A stretch of DNA of 62,389 nucleotides, taken from an uncultured Oscillospiraceae bacterium (GTDB lineage Bacteria > Bacillota > Clostridia > Oscillospirales > Acutalibacteraceae). A model generated the notes under the pieces. The model saw only the letters and a program-made list of their open reading frames with translations, was not told the origin of the DNA and did not search any database. Location of the stretch: the NCBI GenBank assembly GCA_959601025.1, contig CAUGOD010000013.1:1-62389 (forward strand), read 5' to 3'. Below are positions 1 to 9,200 of the stretch, in pieces. The position numbers and the translations under genes are program-made. Position 1 is the stretch's first letter; every line of letters begins with the position of its first letter.

Positions 1-88
1 TTTCCTACATCAGGGGGGATTTTGTCTATTGTCCGTTTTTGCTGGTTCGGTTCACTGCCGGCGGGGAGGGTTTTGGTCTTTATCCGGA

Positions 89-3000
89 TCAGAACCCGGC
101 ATCGGTATCGTAGTCGAAGCCGCGATCGTCCTTTTCCCTGTCGTCAGTATCCGGGCGATTTCCGGCTGTACCGGCCCCCCCGGCGGGGGTACCGGAACCC
201 GCGCCGGTTTCCTCGGGTGCCTGCGGCGCTTCCCCGACGGCTTCCGGCGAGGGAACGGTTCCATCCGCCGGGACACCCGGCACCGCTTCCCCAGACGCTG
301 CCGGCGGCGGGGAGGACAACCCTGCCGCCCGGCCGGACGCCGCGCCGTGAAGCAGGCGGCCAAACGCGGCGAATTCGTCATCCCCCGGATCGCGGCGGTT
401 CACCTTTTTCTGGATGAACCAGAGCAGAAGGATCAACAGGAGCAGGCTGAGGATGCTCAGAACAATGCCGGGAATCAGGCCGACCGTAAAGAAGTGCAAC
501 TCCACCGTATGCTCGCCGGCGCCGATGTCGAATGCCAGCATCGCGTCGCCGGCGGCGAAGGTTTCCACCTTCTTGCCGTCCACCTTTACCGTCCAGCCCG
601 CATCATAGGGAATGGAGGTAAAGAGCACCCCGCCTTTCACGGCGCTGACGGTGCCGGAAAAGTGGGTATCGCTGTATTCTTCCACCACAAAGGGGCTTTC
701 GGCCAGCGTGTTCCGCTTGGCCTCGTATACGCTCTTTTTCAGCGTCGCGACATAAATGTTGCCGGTGCAATTGCTTTCCGCTGTGATCGAAACCGAGACC
801 GTGTCGCCGGCGCTCAGGCTTCCGGCATCGATCATAAAAGGCTCGCGGGGGCTGACGCTCCAGGTATTGCCGCCGCTGCTCACGCTGATGCTTTTAGCTG
901 CGCCGCAGTCGATATACACATATACCTGCCCGGTCTCCGCCACCGCAGCGTTGAACTTAGCGGTCTGCTGGCCGTCTCCCGGATTGACCGAGAAGCTGGA
1001 GCCGCCGCCCGTGCTGCCGTACCCGCTGCTCTCGGCATCCACCTCGGTCGCGGCCAGGGCAAACAGCTCGTCCGCGTTGCCGGTCAGGCTGGCGAACAGA
1101 GAGTTCTGCGACGCGATCGGATTGTACTTCACCGGCGTCCAGCTTTTGATCGAAGCATTCACCACAAAGCCGACCGGAAGCGCGTCGGCATTTTCATAGA
1201 TGTAATAAGGATTTTCATCCGTGCCGGTCTGCTCCAGCTGGGTCAGCTGCGGATGGCTCCCCAGATTGTTGTTCAGTATGACATACTTGATTCCGAGCAG
1301 AGAATCCGTAGTGGGGACAAAGCTTTTATACAGGTAGCTGTTCACCCCATTGACCGCGTATCCTAGATAGCCCATGAACTTGGTCACGCTCTGCGGATTG
1401 CTGGAAGCGAATACCGTGCAGCCATGATAATCGTACAGCGCGGTATCCACCGTCGTGCGGCGGGGCAGGAATTCCAGACGATAAAACGCGCCGTTCGCCG
1501 CGGCGTCCCCGATCTCCTCGGTGCGGTTCACCGCCGTATGCAACGCTTTGGTCACGTCGTTGGCTACATAATCCGCGCGGGCGGTGAAATATTCCTTCGA
1601 GTTGACCGCCTGGAAAGAAGCGCCGCCGTTGAACACCATTTCCGCCGTTACCACCAGAAGAAGCAGGCAGTAGGCCGGGCGGACGGAAATCCGCCGGCGG
1701 GAGACCAGACCGGTAATCACGGCGTACAGCCCGACAAGCAGCAGGCTGACATAAATCGTAGAGAAACCGTACGCCTCGTCCCCGAACCGTTCCTCCAGCA
1801 TCAGGTAGGCCAGCAGACCAAGGAACGTGCCGCTAATCTGGCGGAAACGAATCTCCCGGATATGGATGAGCGTCTCATACGCGATCAGCAGCAGAACGAA
1901 GGAATACAGGAAGGAAAAGCGATAGGGCAGATCGTTCGGCGCGTGCAGGCCATGCCAGAGCAGGTCAAACTGGTTGAGAACGAGGCTCGCGCCCAGAATT
2001 CCAAGCAGGCCGATATAGGATACCCGCCGCCGCATCGGGATAGACCGCATCGTGGCGAAAATCGGGAGCAGGAAAATCGACAGAATGCCGCAGTAGATAT
2101 TCGGCAGGTTCCCTGAACGGATGGTGGGGGACGTCTCATACAGGTGCCGGCCGAGAAGGTTAAACATGTCGAAATTGTTCTTCATCTCGGGCAGGGTCCC
2201 GCCGGCGGCCGAGGTCTGGCCGAGCGCCAGGTAGGTAGGAACCAGCAGGAACATCACCAGCCCGCCGCCCAGCAGGGAACCGATGGCAAACCGGCCGAAA
2301 AACCGCCGGCGGGAAGAAAAGGTACGCACCTGCCGCAGGGAGAAGCAGAGGAAATACAGCACCAGGAACACACAGAGCATAAAGCCGATGTAGTAATTCG
2401 CGTACAGCGCATAAGCCAGAGAAAGCACATACGGCAGGTACTTGCCGGTGCGCATCAGCTTTTCAAAGTTCATGACCACAATCGGCAGGATCATGACGCA
2501 GTCCAGCCACATGATATCCCAGGAATACGCGATCAGATACATCATCATGGAATACATGATAGACGTCACCACCACCGAAATATCCCGGCGGCGATAGATA
2601 TACTGAACGCAGAGCGCGAAGCAGAAGGCGGTCAGCGCATTTTTCAGCAGGGTAATAACCAGGATTCCCTCATTGAGCATGCTTTCCGGGAAAAGCGTAA
2701 GCAGAAGGTTGAAGGGGCTGGAAAGATAATAAGCGAACAGAGGCAGAAAGCTCCCGCCCAGGCCGATATCAAAGGAATACAGTCCGTTTCCCCCGTGGAG
2801 AATCATATCCCGCAGCTGGGCCAGCAGCGGCGCATACTGGTGATGCATATCCACTACCATCACGCTGCGGTCGCCCACCGGCCACACGCCCATATACATG
2901 TAGGCCAGCGCCATACAGGCCAGCCCAAGGAGTCCGGCCATCGCGGGATAAAACCATTTGCTCTTCGCCGCAGGCGCGTGCTCCTCCGTCTGAACGGCGA

Positions 3001-3187
3001 GCAACAGCGTCACCAATCCGGCCAGCAGGCCGCCGAAGCCGAGGGAATACAGCAGCTTCTGGTTCTGCGTGACCAGCTGCTTGTCTTCCTGAAAGCCGAG
3101 GTACAGCAGGCAGGTCAGCGACAGAAACACGATCGCCAGGATAACCACGCGTAAAAAATTGGTTTTTGAATCGGACGTCTTTTTCAT
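89..3187 (-). CDS. YfhO family polytopic membrane protein
   Basis: A 1032-residue membrane protein. After a short basic N-terminus there are about a dozen hydrophobic helices over roughly residues 10-530, then a soluble extracytoplasmic region (about 540-890), one last helix near 895-920 and a cytoplasmic tail. The order and length fit the YfhO family (Pfam YfhO); the Bacillus member takes part in glycosylation of cell-envelope polymers together with flippase and glycosyltransferase partners. The role here is inferred from the family. The last ~100 residues are a low-complexity Pro/Ala/Gly/Glu tail ending in an acidic stretch, which is unusual for the family. The ATG is preceded by GAGGG at 8 nt. 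The gene is monocistronic, with its own promoter at 3326-3354. Confidence 0.85.
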   Translation of the reverse strand: MKKTSDSKTNFLRVVILAIVFLSLTCLLYLGFQEDKQLVTQNQKLLYSLGFGGLLAGLVTLLLAVQTEEHAPAAKSKWFYPAMAGLLGLACMALAYMYMGVWPVGDRSVMVVDMHHQYAPLLAQLRDMILHGGNGLYSFDIGLGGSFLPLFAYYLSSPFNLLLTLFPESMLNEGILVITLLKNALTAFCFALCVQYIYRRRDISVVVTSIMYSMMMYLIAYSWDIMWLDCVMILPIVVMNFEKLMRTGKYLPYVLSLAYALYANYYIGFMLCVFLVLYFLCFSLRQVRTFSSRRRFFGRFAIGSLLGGGLVMFLLVPTYLALGQTSAAGGTLPEMKNNFDMFNLLGRHLYETSPTIRSGNLPNIYCGILSIFLLPIFATMRSIPMRRRVSYIGLLGILGASLVLNQFDLLWHGLHAPNDLPYRFSFLYSFVLLLIAYETLIHIREIRFRQISGTFLGLLAYLMLEERFGDEAYGFSTIYVSLLLVGLYAVITGLVSRRRISVRPAYCLLLLVVTAEMVFNGGASFQAVNSKEYFTARADYVANDVTKALHTAVNRTEEIGDAAANGAFYRLEFLPRRTTVDTALYDYHGCTVFASSNPQSVTKFMGYLGYAVNGVNSYLYKSFVPTTDSLLGIKYVILNNNLGSHPQLTQLEQTGTDENPYYIYENADALPVGFVVNASIKSWTPVKYNPIASQNSLFASLTGNADELFALAATEVDAESSGYGSTGGGSSFSVNPGDGQQTAKFNAAVAETGQVYVYIDCGAAKSISVSSGGNTWSVSPREPFMIDAGSLSAGDTVSVSITAESNCTGNIYVATLKKSVYEAKRNTLAESPFVVEEYSDTHFSGTVSAVKGGVLFTSIPYDAGWTVKVDGKKVETFAAGDAMLAFDIGAGEHTVELHFFTVGLIPGIVLSILSLLLLILLLWFIQKKVNRRDPGDDEFAAFGRLLHGAASGRAAGLSSPPPAASGEAVPGVPADGTVPSPEAVGEAPQAPEETGAGSGTPAGGAGTAGNRPDTDDREKDDRGFDYDTDAGF

Positions 3188-3325
3188 TGGCGTCTACCCT
3201 CGCCTTTTCCAAAATTTTCGGATTCAAACGAAACCCAGGCCATGTCCGGGAATACTGCCGGAAGCGCGTTTGCCGCGGCGCCATGCTTATCCGCACCGAA
3301 CCGTTCCGCTTTACAGATATCGTAT

Positions 3326-3354
3326 ATTGTAGCATATTTTTCTAAAGAGAGCAA
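3326..3354 (-). promoter_or_regulatory. Predicted sigma-A promoter of the yfhO-type gene
   Basis: On the minus strand, TTGCTC is followed after 17 bp by TACAAT, and the next gene in that direction is the YfhO-type gene about 140 bp on. Apart from this promoter and the degV terminator, I see nothing else in 3188-3573. Confidence 0.6.
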
Positions 3355-3475
3355 CCGATTCCCGGCCGCTTTTCTGCATTTCGCCCACTCTTCATCAAGA
3401 GTTTCTTTACGAAGGACGAAAAAAACCGCGCCGATCATGCCCCCGTTTGTCTCCGGCTTGGATTATCCGCCCGTC

Positions 3476-3511
3476 AAAAAATGCGCCGCGGAATTTCGAT
3501 CCCGCGGCGCA
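3476..3511 (-). terminator. Intrinsic terminator of the degV-type gene
   Basis: Ten-base-pair perfect GC stem (3482-3491 with 3502-3511), a 10-nt loop, and six T on the minus strand directly after the stem. It lies 63 bp past the stop of the DegV gene. Confidence 0.85.
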
Positions 3512-3573
3512 CTCAACCTTATTCCGTTTTCCGAACGTTCCTGCTTTCAGGACAGGAGGGATTCCACCAATTC

Positions 3574-4440
3574 TTACCGCTGCTTGCCCATAAAGAAGAC
3601 GGCGATGGTGCCGGGGCCGGAATGGGAGCCGATCACCGCCCCGATATCTGAAATCACAATTTTCTCAATACCCACGGACTTGCGCAGCTTATCGGCCAGC
3701 AGCTCCGCCTCGTCCAGGCAGTCGCCGTGGCTGATGAACACCGTCTGCTCCCTGATATCGTCGTTCGCGCTCTCCTTCAGCCGCTGCACCAGCGCGTCGA
3801 TCGAGCCGACCCGGCCTCTGGCCTTGGAGACCAGGATCAGGTGTCCTTCGTCGTCCACATGCAGAACCGGCTTGATCCCGAGGAGAGAGCCGAAGATGGC
3901 GGACGCTTTGTTTACCCGCCCACCCCGGTGCAGGAACATCAGGTCGTCCACGGTGAACCAGTGACAGAGATGAAGCTTGTTGTTTTCCAGCCATTCCGCG
4001 TTTTCCTGCAGGGACATGCCGGCCTTCCGGTTTTCATCCGCGTAAAACACCAGCAGTCCCTCGCCCATGGAGGCGCACAGGCTGTCGACCACGATCACCG
4101 TGCGGTCGGGATATTTCTCCTTCAGCTCCTCCGCCCCGCGCCGGCAGGAATCGCAGGTGCCGCTCAGCCCGCTGGAAAACGCGATGTGGAGCACATCCTC
4201 CCCGGCAGCAAGAAACGGCTCGACAAAGGACATGAACTCAAAGGCGTTGACCTGCATGGTGGAGGATTCCTTCCCCGCCCGGAGCTGGTCGTAAAACTCT
4301 TTCGAGGTCACGGCGACGTCGGCGCCTTCTTTATATTCCTTCCCATCCAGCTGGAAGCTCAGCCCAATATACGCAATGCCGCGCTCCTGATAAAACTCCT
4401 GCGGCAGATCGCAGGTCGAATCGGTCGTAATACGATACAT
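3574..4440 (-). CDS. DegV family fatty-acid-binding protein
   Basis: 288 residues from the chosen ATG. The N-terminus reads YRITTDSTCDLP, the DegV signature (D-S-T/S near the start). FSSGLSGTC near residue 90 and a C-terminal FISHGD block followed by IGAVIGSHSGPGTIAVF are also typical. Family members bind fatty acids in a cleft between two alpha/beta domains; FakB proteins hand them to the kinase FakA. No FakA is visible here, so the partner is unknown. I chose the ATG at 4440 over upstream in-frame ATGs because family proteins start at this point and AAAGGA lies 12 nt upstream. It has its own promoter and terminator, so it is probably a single-gene transcript. Confidence 0.92.
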   Translation of the reverse strand: MYRITTDSTCDLPQEFYQERGIAYIGLSFQLDGKEYKEGADVAVTSKEFYDQLRAGKESSTMQVNAFEFMSFVEPFLAAGEDVLHIAFSSGLSGTCDSCRRGAEELKEKYPDRTVIVVDSLCASMGEGLLVFYADENRKAGMSLQENAEWLENNKLHLCHWFTVDDLMFLHRGGRVNKASAIFGSLLGIKPVLHVDDEGHLILVSKARGRVGSIDALVQRLKESANDDIREQTVFISHGDCLDEAELLADKLRKSVGIEKIVISDIGAVIGSHSGPGTIAVFFMGKQR

Positions 4441-4544
4441 AGATGACCCCATTCCTTTCAAAAAGCGATTTCCTTCTTCCGAAGATTGCCGTCCCGCAGG
4501 AGAAAGAGCGCCTTCCTGTTTTCACCCATCTGGTTTTCGATACT

Positions 4545-4573
4545 ATGTTACCGTATTCCACGCGGGATGTCAA
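4545..4573 (-). promoter_or_regulatory. Predicted sigma-A promoter of the degV-type gene
   Basis: Minus-strand TTGACA (perfect -35), 17-bp spacer, TAACAT (-10), about 105 bp before the DegV start codon. With the terminator at 4681-4727 this accounts for the 305-bp gap. Confidence 0.65.
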
Positions 4574-4680
4574 GCCGATTGTTTTAAAATTATTTTGACA
4601 CGCAAAGTTTCCGGAAAAAATCATGCCGCAAAAGAAATCGCGACACAAATATATTGGCGCCCCGGCGACGCTCCGACAGG

Positions 4681-4727
4681 AAAAAGGGGCCGGCTGCAAA
4701 ACACCGCGTTGCAGCCGTCCCCTTTTC
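4681..4727 (-). terminator. Intrinsic terminator of the O-antigen-ligase-like gene
   Basis: Long imperfect inverted repeat: an A-rich then GC-rich left arm at 4681-4698 pairs with 4709-4727 around a loop of about 9 nt. The minus strand runs into TTTTT. It begins 19 bp past the stop of the next gene upstream in transcription. Confidence 0.8.
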
Positions 4728-4745
4728 TTCCACCGATCCACCGTA

Positions 4746-6161
4746 TCATTTTTCGAGCGGCATGTTGGCATAGGCCTTTTCCCGATGCTTCCGTATAAAA
4801 CGGGCGATACGGGAAAAGGGGGCCGTATCCGTCAGAGGCTGCATAGCCTGATCGAGATACAGCTTTCCCGCCGCGTCTCCAAGGGCAAGAACCATCAGGA
4901 ATATTCCGACCAGCTTGGGAGTCAGCAGGGGAAAATCCACCATGCCGTCCATGCAGAACGCAGCGACAAAGGCGATAAACACCACGCCCATCATGCGGCT
5001 ATCCCGGGAGTGGTGCAGCATATCCACCCCGCCGCGAAGCAGCCTCCAGCCCGCCAGCAGCAGAATGCCCAGGGCGATCACGCCGCCCTCCGCCAAAAGC
5101 TGCAAGGGGAGGTTATGCATGTGCGGCGCATTGATGCCGTGCCGAAGCAGCATATCCCAGGTGTTATCCACCCCCGCCCCCATCCCGAACAGGAGATCCT
5201 GGCCGATAGTATGCAGCCCGGCCTCCCAGATATCCAGCCGTTCGCTGACCGAGGCGTCCATCCCGGTCACCGAGAAAAGGCGGGCCAGCACCGATTCCGG
5301 GATCAGCAAAAGCGCCGACGCGGCGGTGACAATAATCAGCATAATTTTGCGGATATTCGCTACAGTGAAAATCAGAGCGATAACGAGCAGCGAGAGATAA
5401 CAGCCGCGGGAAAAGGAAAACGCCACCCCGCCGACCGCCGCCAGCAGGCAGCAGCGGCAGAGGACCCGCGCGCCGGTCCGCCGTCCGCTGAACGCATAAT
5501 AGGAGAGGAAGGGGATCACCATCACCAGATATTCCGCGAAAATATTCGGGTTGTTGAAGGTGGAGGAAACCCGGAGATCGGTGGTAATCGGCAGGAGCTT
5601 GAGCGGCAGCCATTCAAACACCACCTGGTCGATGAACCGCCAGAACTGCAGGGAAATATCTAGTCCCAGAAACGCCCGCAACCCGTATTGCACGCAGCCG
5701 ATCAGCCCGGCCAGCCCAGCCACCAGAGAGATGCAGAACAGGGCGGTATCCAGGCGGCTGCGGTCGGTCAAAACCGTGGTGATCGCCAGATAAACCAAAA
5801 ACATAACCGCCCACATTCCCACCGTAGACAGCGTGGAGAGGAAATGCGGCGTATACAGCAGGCCGAACGCCATATAGGCGATATAAACCAGAATCACTTT
5901 TCCAAGCGCGCCGATCATCACCTGGCGCTGCCGTTTTTTTGCGTCAAAATATGCCGCCAGAAGAGCGCCGCCCGCCAAAACCGGCGCGATATATTCCGGA
6001 AAAAGGGGGATGCCGGCGACAAAAAGGAGTGCGAGCAACCACGGCTGTTTCAGGTTTTCCCGGATATCTCTCAGCCCTATCTTCCCGCTTTTGCTGCTCT
6101 GTATGTCCCCCACCTCCTTACAGTGTGCCGTCTCTGCATGACCTTGATATCTGTCTTTCAC
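4746..6161 (-). CDS. O-antigen ligase / polymerase-like (Wzy_C) membrane protein
   Basis: About 450-470 residues with roughly ten hydrophobic helices and a central extracytoplasmic loop, like the O-antigen ligase (Wzy_C) superfamily, which joins or polymerises surface glycans. Visible landmarks are the FNNPNIFAEYL block near residue 205 and GMGAGVDNTW followed by HMHNLPLQLLAEGG near residues 320-350, typical of the family catalytic loop. The substrate cannot be read from the sequence. The start is uncertain. The longest frame opens with GTG at 6161 without a convincing ribosome binding site. A perfect TAAGGAGGTG sits at 6111-6120, eight nt before an in-frame ATA (6104-6102), with no ATG, GTG or TTG at a usable distance. 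A repeat copy lies just upstream. Confidence 0.85.
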   Translation of the reverse strand: MKDRYQGHAETAHCKEVGDIQSSKSGKIGLRDIRENLKQPWLLALLFVAGIPLFPEYIAPVLAGGALLAAYFDAKKRQRQVMIGALGKVILVYIAYMAFGLLYTPHFLSTLSTVGMWAVMFLVYLAITTVLTDRSRLDTALFCISLVAGLAGLIGCVQYGLRAFLGLDISLQFWRFIDQVVFEWLPLKLLPITTDLRVSSTFNNPNIFAEYLVMVIPFLSYYAFSGRRTGARVLCRCCLLAAVGGVAFSFSRGCYLSLLVIALIFTVANIRKIMLIIVTAASALLLIPESVLARLFSVTGMDASVSERLDIWEAGLHTIGQDLLFGMGAGVDNTWDMLLRHGINAPHMHNLPLQLLAEGGVIALGILLLAGWRLLRGGVDMLHHSRDSRMMGVVFIAFVAAFCMDGMVDFPLLTPKLVGIFLMVLALGDAAGKLYLDQAMQPLTDTAPFSRIARFIRKHREKAYANMPLEK

Positions 6162-6181
6162 GGCAGCGCGCTTTTTTCAAT

Positions 6182-6268
6182 CCCCCCCGCAAGGCTCCTG
6201 TTCCAGCCTTCTGCGGCGGCGTAATCAAAAATGCCTGTCGGTATTTTTCCAAACGACATTATGCCATA
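6182..6268 (-). repeat. Intergenic repeat copy E (single degenerate unit)
   Basis: Read on the minus strand it begins TATGGCATAAT-GTCGTTTG, then an A/T-rich hairpin (AAAATACC / GGCATTTTT) and a GCCGCCGCAGAAGGCTGG block. The same order of parts occurs at 22084, 54132, 59153 and 60258. It points into the O-antigen-ligase-like gene. The CATAAT box could act as that gene's -10, with TTGCGA 18 bp upstream as a weak -35. Confidence 0.65.
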
Positions 6269-6628
6269 TTCTGCCCTTGAATCGCAATCTTTGTTACAAA
6301 CCTGTTATTATTTTTGACGCGTTGTTTATTATAGCTGAAAAAAAGTGATTTGAAATGGCAGAAAAAACGAAAACATTCTTAAGATTCCTCGCTTTCCACC
6401 GCAACGCGGCACTTATCCACCGCGAGACGGACGGCCCACTTTGAGTTCGCTCAGGTCTCCGACCGCAGCGCCGCAGCGAAAATTCCCGGTCCGCGCCGCT
6501 TCCGCCGCCGTCCCAGGAATTTTAAACCGGCTTTTATCCGGCCGGAATTCGTACCAAAAAGGGGGCATGACCAGTAAAAAAATCCGGCCAAGCCAATTGA
6601 ACTTCTTCGGGCTGTTTTTGCTTTCGCT

Positions 6629-7010
6629 CTATCCAACGCTGCCCGCGACCTGCTCTCTGGTATATATCTCAAACTCCCCGCTCTGTATGCTGGCCCCAAA
6701 CGCTTTCGTCAAATTGGAAACCGACAGTCTCCGCCGTTCCTCCGCTATCGAAAATTCCGGACAGCCGGAAAGAAAGAGGCGCGCCCGGCTTTTCTCCCTG
6801 GCTCCGTCATAATACTCCACAAACGCCCCCGCTCCCGATCAAGTGGGTCCGCCCGGTCGGAAGGGTCATACTCGCGCCGACACGGCGGTCGATTCGAAAG
6901 CCGGAAGGCAATTTGTCCAGAACGCTCTCTACTTCTTCCAGGATAATGGGGTTGGTCTCTTCCGCCCAATCGCCGGGACGGGTAAGAGAAAACGAGCAGC
7001 TCGTAACCAA
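6629..7010 (-). pseudogene. Two overlapping short frames, probably one frameshifted gene
   Basis: On the minus strand AAGGAGG stands 5 nt before a TTG at 7010. That TTG opens a 67-codon frame with credible coding character (WAEETNPIILEEVESVLDKL). It stops at 6807, while a second frame in the +1 register (GTG at 6820, 63 codons to 6629) carries another protein-like stretch (NLTKAFGASIQSGEFEIYT). The overlap contains a run of five G, a typical frameshift site; joined, the product would be about 126 residues. Alternatives are two translationally coupled small genes, or chance. I do not recognise the family. Elsewhere in 6269-7086 I see nothing convincing. Confidence 0.3.
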
Positions 7011-7086
7011 TTCCTCCTTGCCAGGTATCCCTGAAGGAATGGGTTAGAGTGTGTTCATACTCGAATAAAAACCATCGCCGCACGGA

Positions 7087-7416
7087 TTACAGCCAGTGCA
7101 GAAGCCGCATCAGCATCTCGGTCAGCAGCACCGCCGCCGTAGAGGCCAGCGCCACCGGCAGAAGCTGCTTTCCCCAGAACGCCATTGCCAGCGCGACCAG
7201 CAGGCCAACCGCCGCCGACAGCGGGGAGGAGGTGGCGTACAGCGCCGCGGGAAAAGTCATCGCCCCCAGCACCGCAAAGGGCATATAGTACAGGAATGAA
7301 CGCAGAAAAGGGCTTTCGATCCGCCGGCGGACCAGCGTCAGCGGGAGCACCCGCGGCACATAGGTCACTAGCGCCATCACCGCGATCGCGGCGATCCAGT
7401 ATATCCAGCCGGTCAT
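7087..7416 (-). CDS. azlD: AzlD family branched-chain amino acid exporter subunit
   Basis: 109 residues, four hydrophobic helices and little else, with the family features VTYVPRVLPL near the N-terminus and FLYYMPFAVLGAMTFPA around residue 40. AzlD is the small partner of AzlC, and together they export branched-chain amino acids or analogues (known for Bacillus azlCD and BrnFE in Corynebacterium). Its ATG overlaps the azlC stop (ATGA), so the two are translationally coupled. A branched-chain amino acid importer follows immediately downstream, suggesting this region handles leucine/isoleucine/valine balance. Confidence 0.88.
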   Translation of the reverse strand: MTGWIYWIAAIAVMALVTYVPRVLPLTLVRRRIESPFLRSFLYYMPFAVLGAMTFPAALYATSSPLSAAVGLLVALAMAFWGKQLLPVALASTAAVLLTEMLMRLLHWL

Positions 7417-8165
7417 GCCGTCCGTCCCCCTTCTGCGGGCGCTTCCCCGTCCGCTTCCTCCCCAATCGGGAAAAATAACGCCCCCGCCGCCGCAGCCGCC
7501 ACTGCGCAGAGGATCAGCGCCCAGCCGGAAGGGAGAAGCTTCAGTCCCGGCAAATACCGGAACAGACAGGCGAGGAGCACTGCGCCCGCCGTCACCAGCG
7601 CCACCGGACGGGATTTTTTCGCAGGCGGGATCACAATGGCGATAAACATGGCGTACAGGGCGATCCCCAGCGCGGAGGACAGGGCGGCTGGAAGGACAGC
7701 CCCCGCCAGCCCGCCCAGCAGCGTACCAGCCGTCCAGCCGAGATATGGCCCGGCCGCCAGACCAGCAAAAAACCAGCCGGAAAGCTGTCCTTTCTGCTGC
7801 ATGGCGAGAAAAAAGATTTCGTCCGTCACCCCGTTTGCCACCAGAAGACGCTTCAGCACCGGCATGGACTGGAGCTTCTGGGACAGGGAAAGGGACATAA
7901 GAAAATATCGGATATTGATGATGAACACCGTCACCCCGATCTCCGGAAGGGGGGCGCCGGTCGCCATGAGGCCGGCGCCCGCCACCTGCCCGGCCGAGGT
8001 GAAATTACTCAGCGAGATCAGCAGAGCGACCGGCCAGGGCAGTCCTTCCGCAACCGCCGTAACGGCGAAGGCAAACGAAACCGGCGCGTACCCCAGCATG
8101 ATCGGCGCGCCGCAGCGGAACCCGGCTCGGAAAAGCTCTCCCCGGCGGGCCATCCCTTTGTCCAT
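7413..8165 (-). CDS. azlC: AzlC family branched-chain amino acid exporter subunit
   Basis: 250 residues from the selected ATG. The conserved N-terminal block GAPIMLGYAPVSFAFAVTA, the TSAGQVAGAGLM segment and about seven hydrophobic helices identify AzlC, the large subunit of the AzlCD (BrnFE-type) exporter. It overlaps azlD by four bases. A longer frame reaches 8249, but AzlC proteins start close to the MARRGELFRAGFR segment, and AAGGA lies 12 nt before the ATG at 8165. The C-terminus ends in a charged tail (GEEADGEAPAEGG) instead of a helix. The upstream gap (8166-8426) holds a hairpin at 8256-8288 and the liv terminator; I cannot identify a firm promoter. Confidence 0.88.
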   Translation of the reverse strand: MDKGMARRGELFRAGFRCGAPIMLGYAPVSFAFAVTAVAEGLPWPVALLISLSNFTSAGQVAGAGLMATGAPLPEIGVTVFIINIRYFLMSLSLSQKLQSMPVLKRLLVANGVTDEIFFLAMQQKGQLSGWFFAGLAAGPYLGWTAGTLLGGLAGAVLPAALSSALGIALYAMFIAIVIPPAKKSRPVALVTAGAVLLACLFRYLPGLKLLPSGWALILCAVAAAAAGALFFPIGEEADGEAPAEGGRTA

Positions 8166-8255
8166 GATAATCCCCATTCCTTGTTGAATTTGAGACGGTT
8201 TCGGCCAACGGTCGAAATTGCCGCAGCGCTTTTTGCGGCTAAGGATCAAATTCCG

Positions 8256-8288
8256 GCGTGAAAAGGTTGAAGCATCGTATTTTCACGC
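8256..8288. other. Stem-loop in the azlC leader
   Basis: Nine-base arms GCGTGAAAA (8256-8264) and TTTTCACGC (8280-8288) with a 15-nt loop, about 90 bp ahead of azlC. A second short stem (CCGCA/TGCGG) lies at 8221-8238. It could be a leader structure; no T-box or known riboswitch consensus is visible. Confidence 0.4.
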
Positions 8289-8380
8289 GAATCCCCATGC
8301 TATCTCAAAAGGTAGAAATTGAGCGGTTTTGGCTTTATACGGTTCCGGATTTTTGAACTGAAAAAATCCATTTTCCGCAG

Positions 8381-8410
8381 AAAACGGGACGCCGTCCGGC
8401 GTCCCGTTTT
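8381..8410 (-). terminator. Bidirectional intrinsic terminator ending the liv operon
   Basis: Perfect 13-bp inverted repeat (8381-8393 with 8398-8410), tetraloop GTCC, with AAAA/TTTT at the base so that it works in both directions. It lies 17 bp past the livF stop. Confidence 0.9.
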
Positions 8411-8426
8411 GATCCGGTGGGGAAAA

Positions 8427-9137
<711 letters not shown>

Positions 9138-9200
9138 AAACAGCCTCCCTTTCTTCAAATGCGGACGCGACCGCGCAATGATCCCGGATGCACCTTTCCG

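Noticed and set aside
1..88. Sequence past the YfhO stop, checked for a terminator
   Set aside because: No convincing stem followed by a T-run on the minus strand; the transcript end may lie outside the window.
3184..3438. An 84-codon minus-strand frame just before the YfhO gene
   Set aside because: It contains the predicted promoter of the YfhO gene within its codons, has no ribosome binding site and no recognisable domain.
6300..6340. TTGACG and TATTAT near each other on the plus strand
   Set aside because: The spacing is only about 10 bp, too short for a promoter, and no plus-strand gene follows.
6441..6812. A 123-codon plus-strand frame
   Set aside because: No ribosome binding site and no domain, and it lies partly antisense to the better-looking frameshifted gene.
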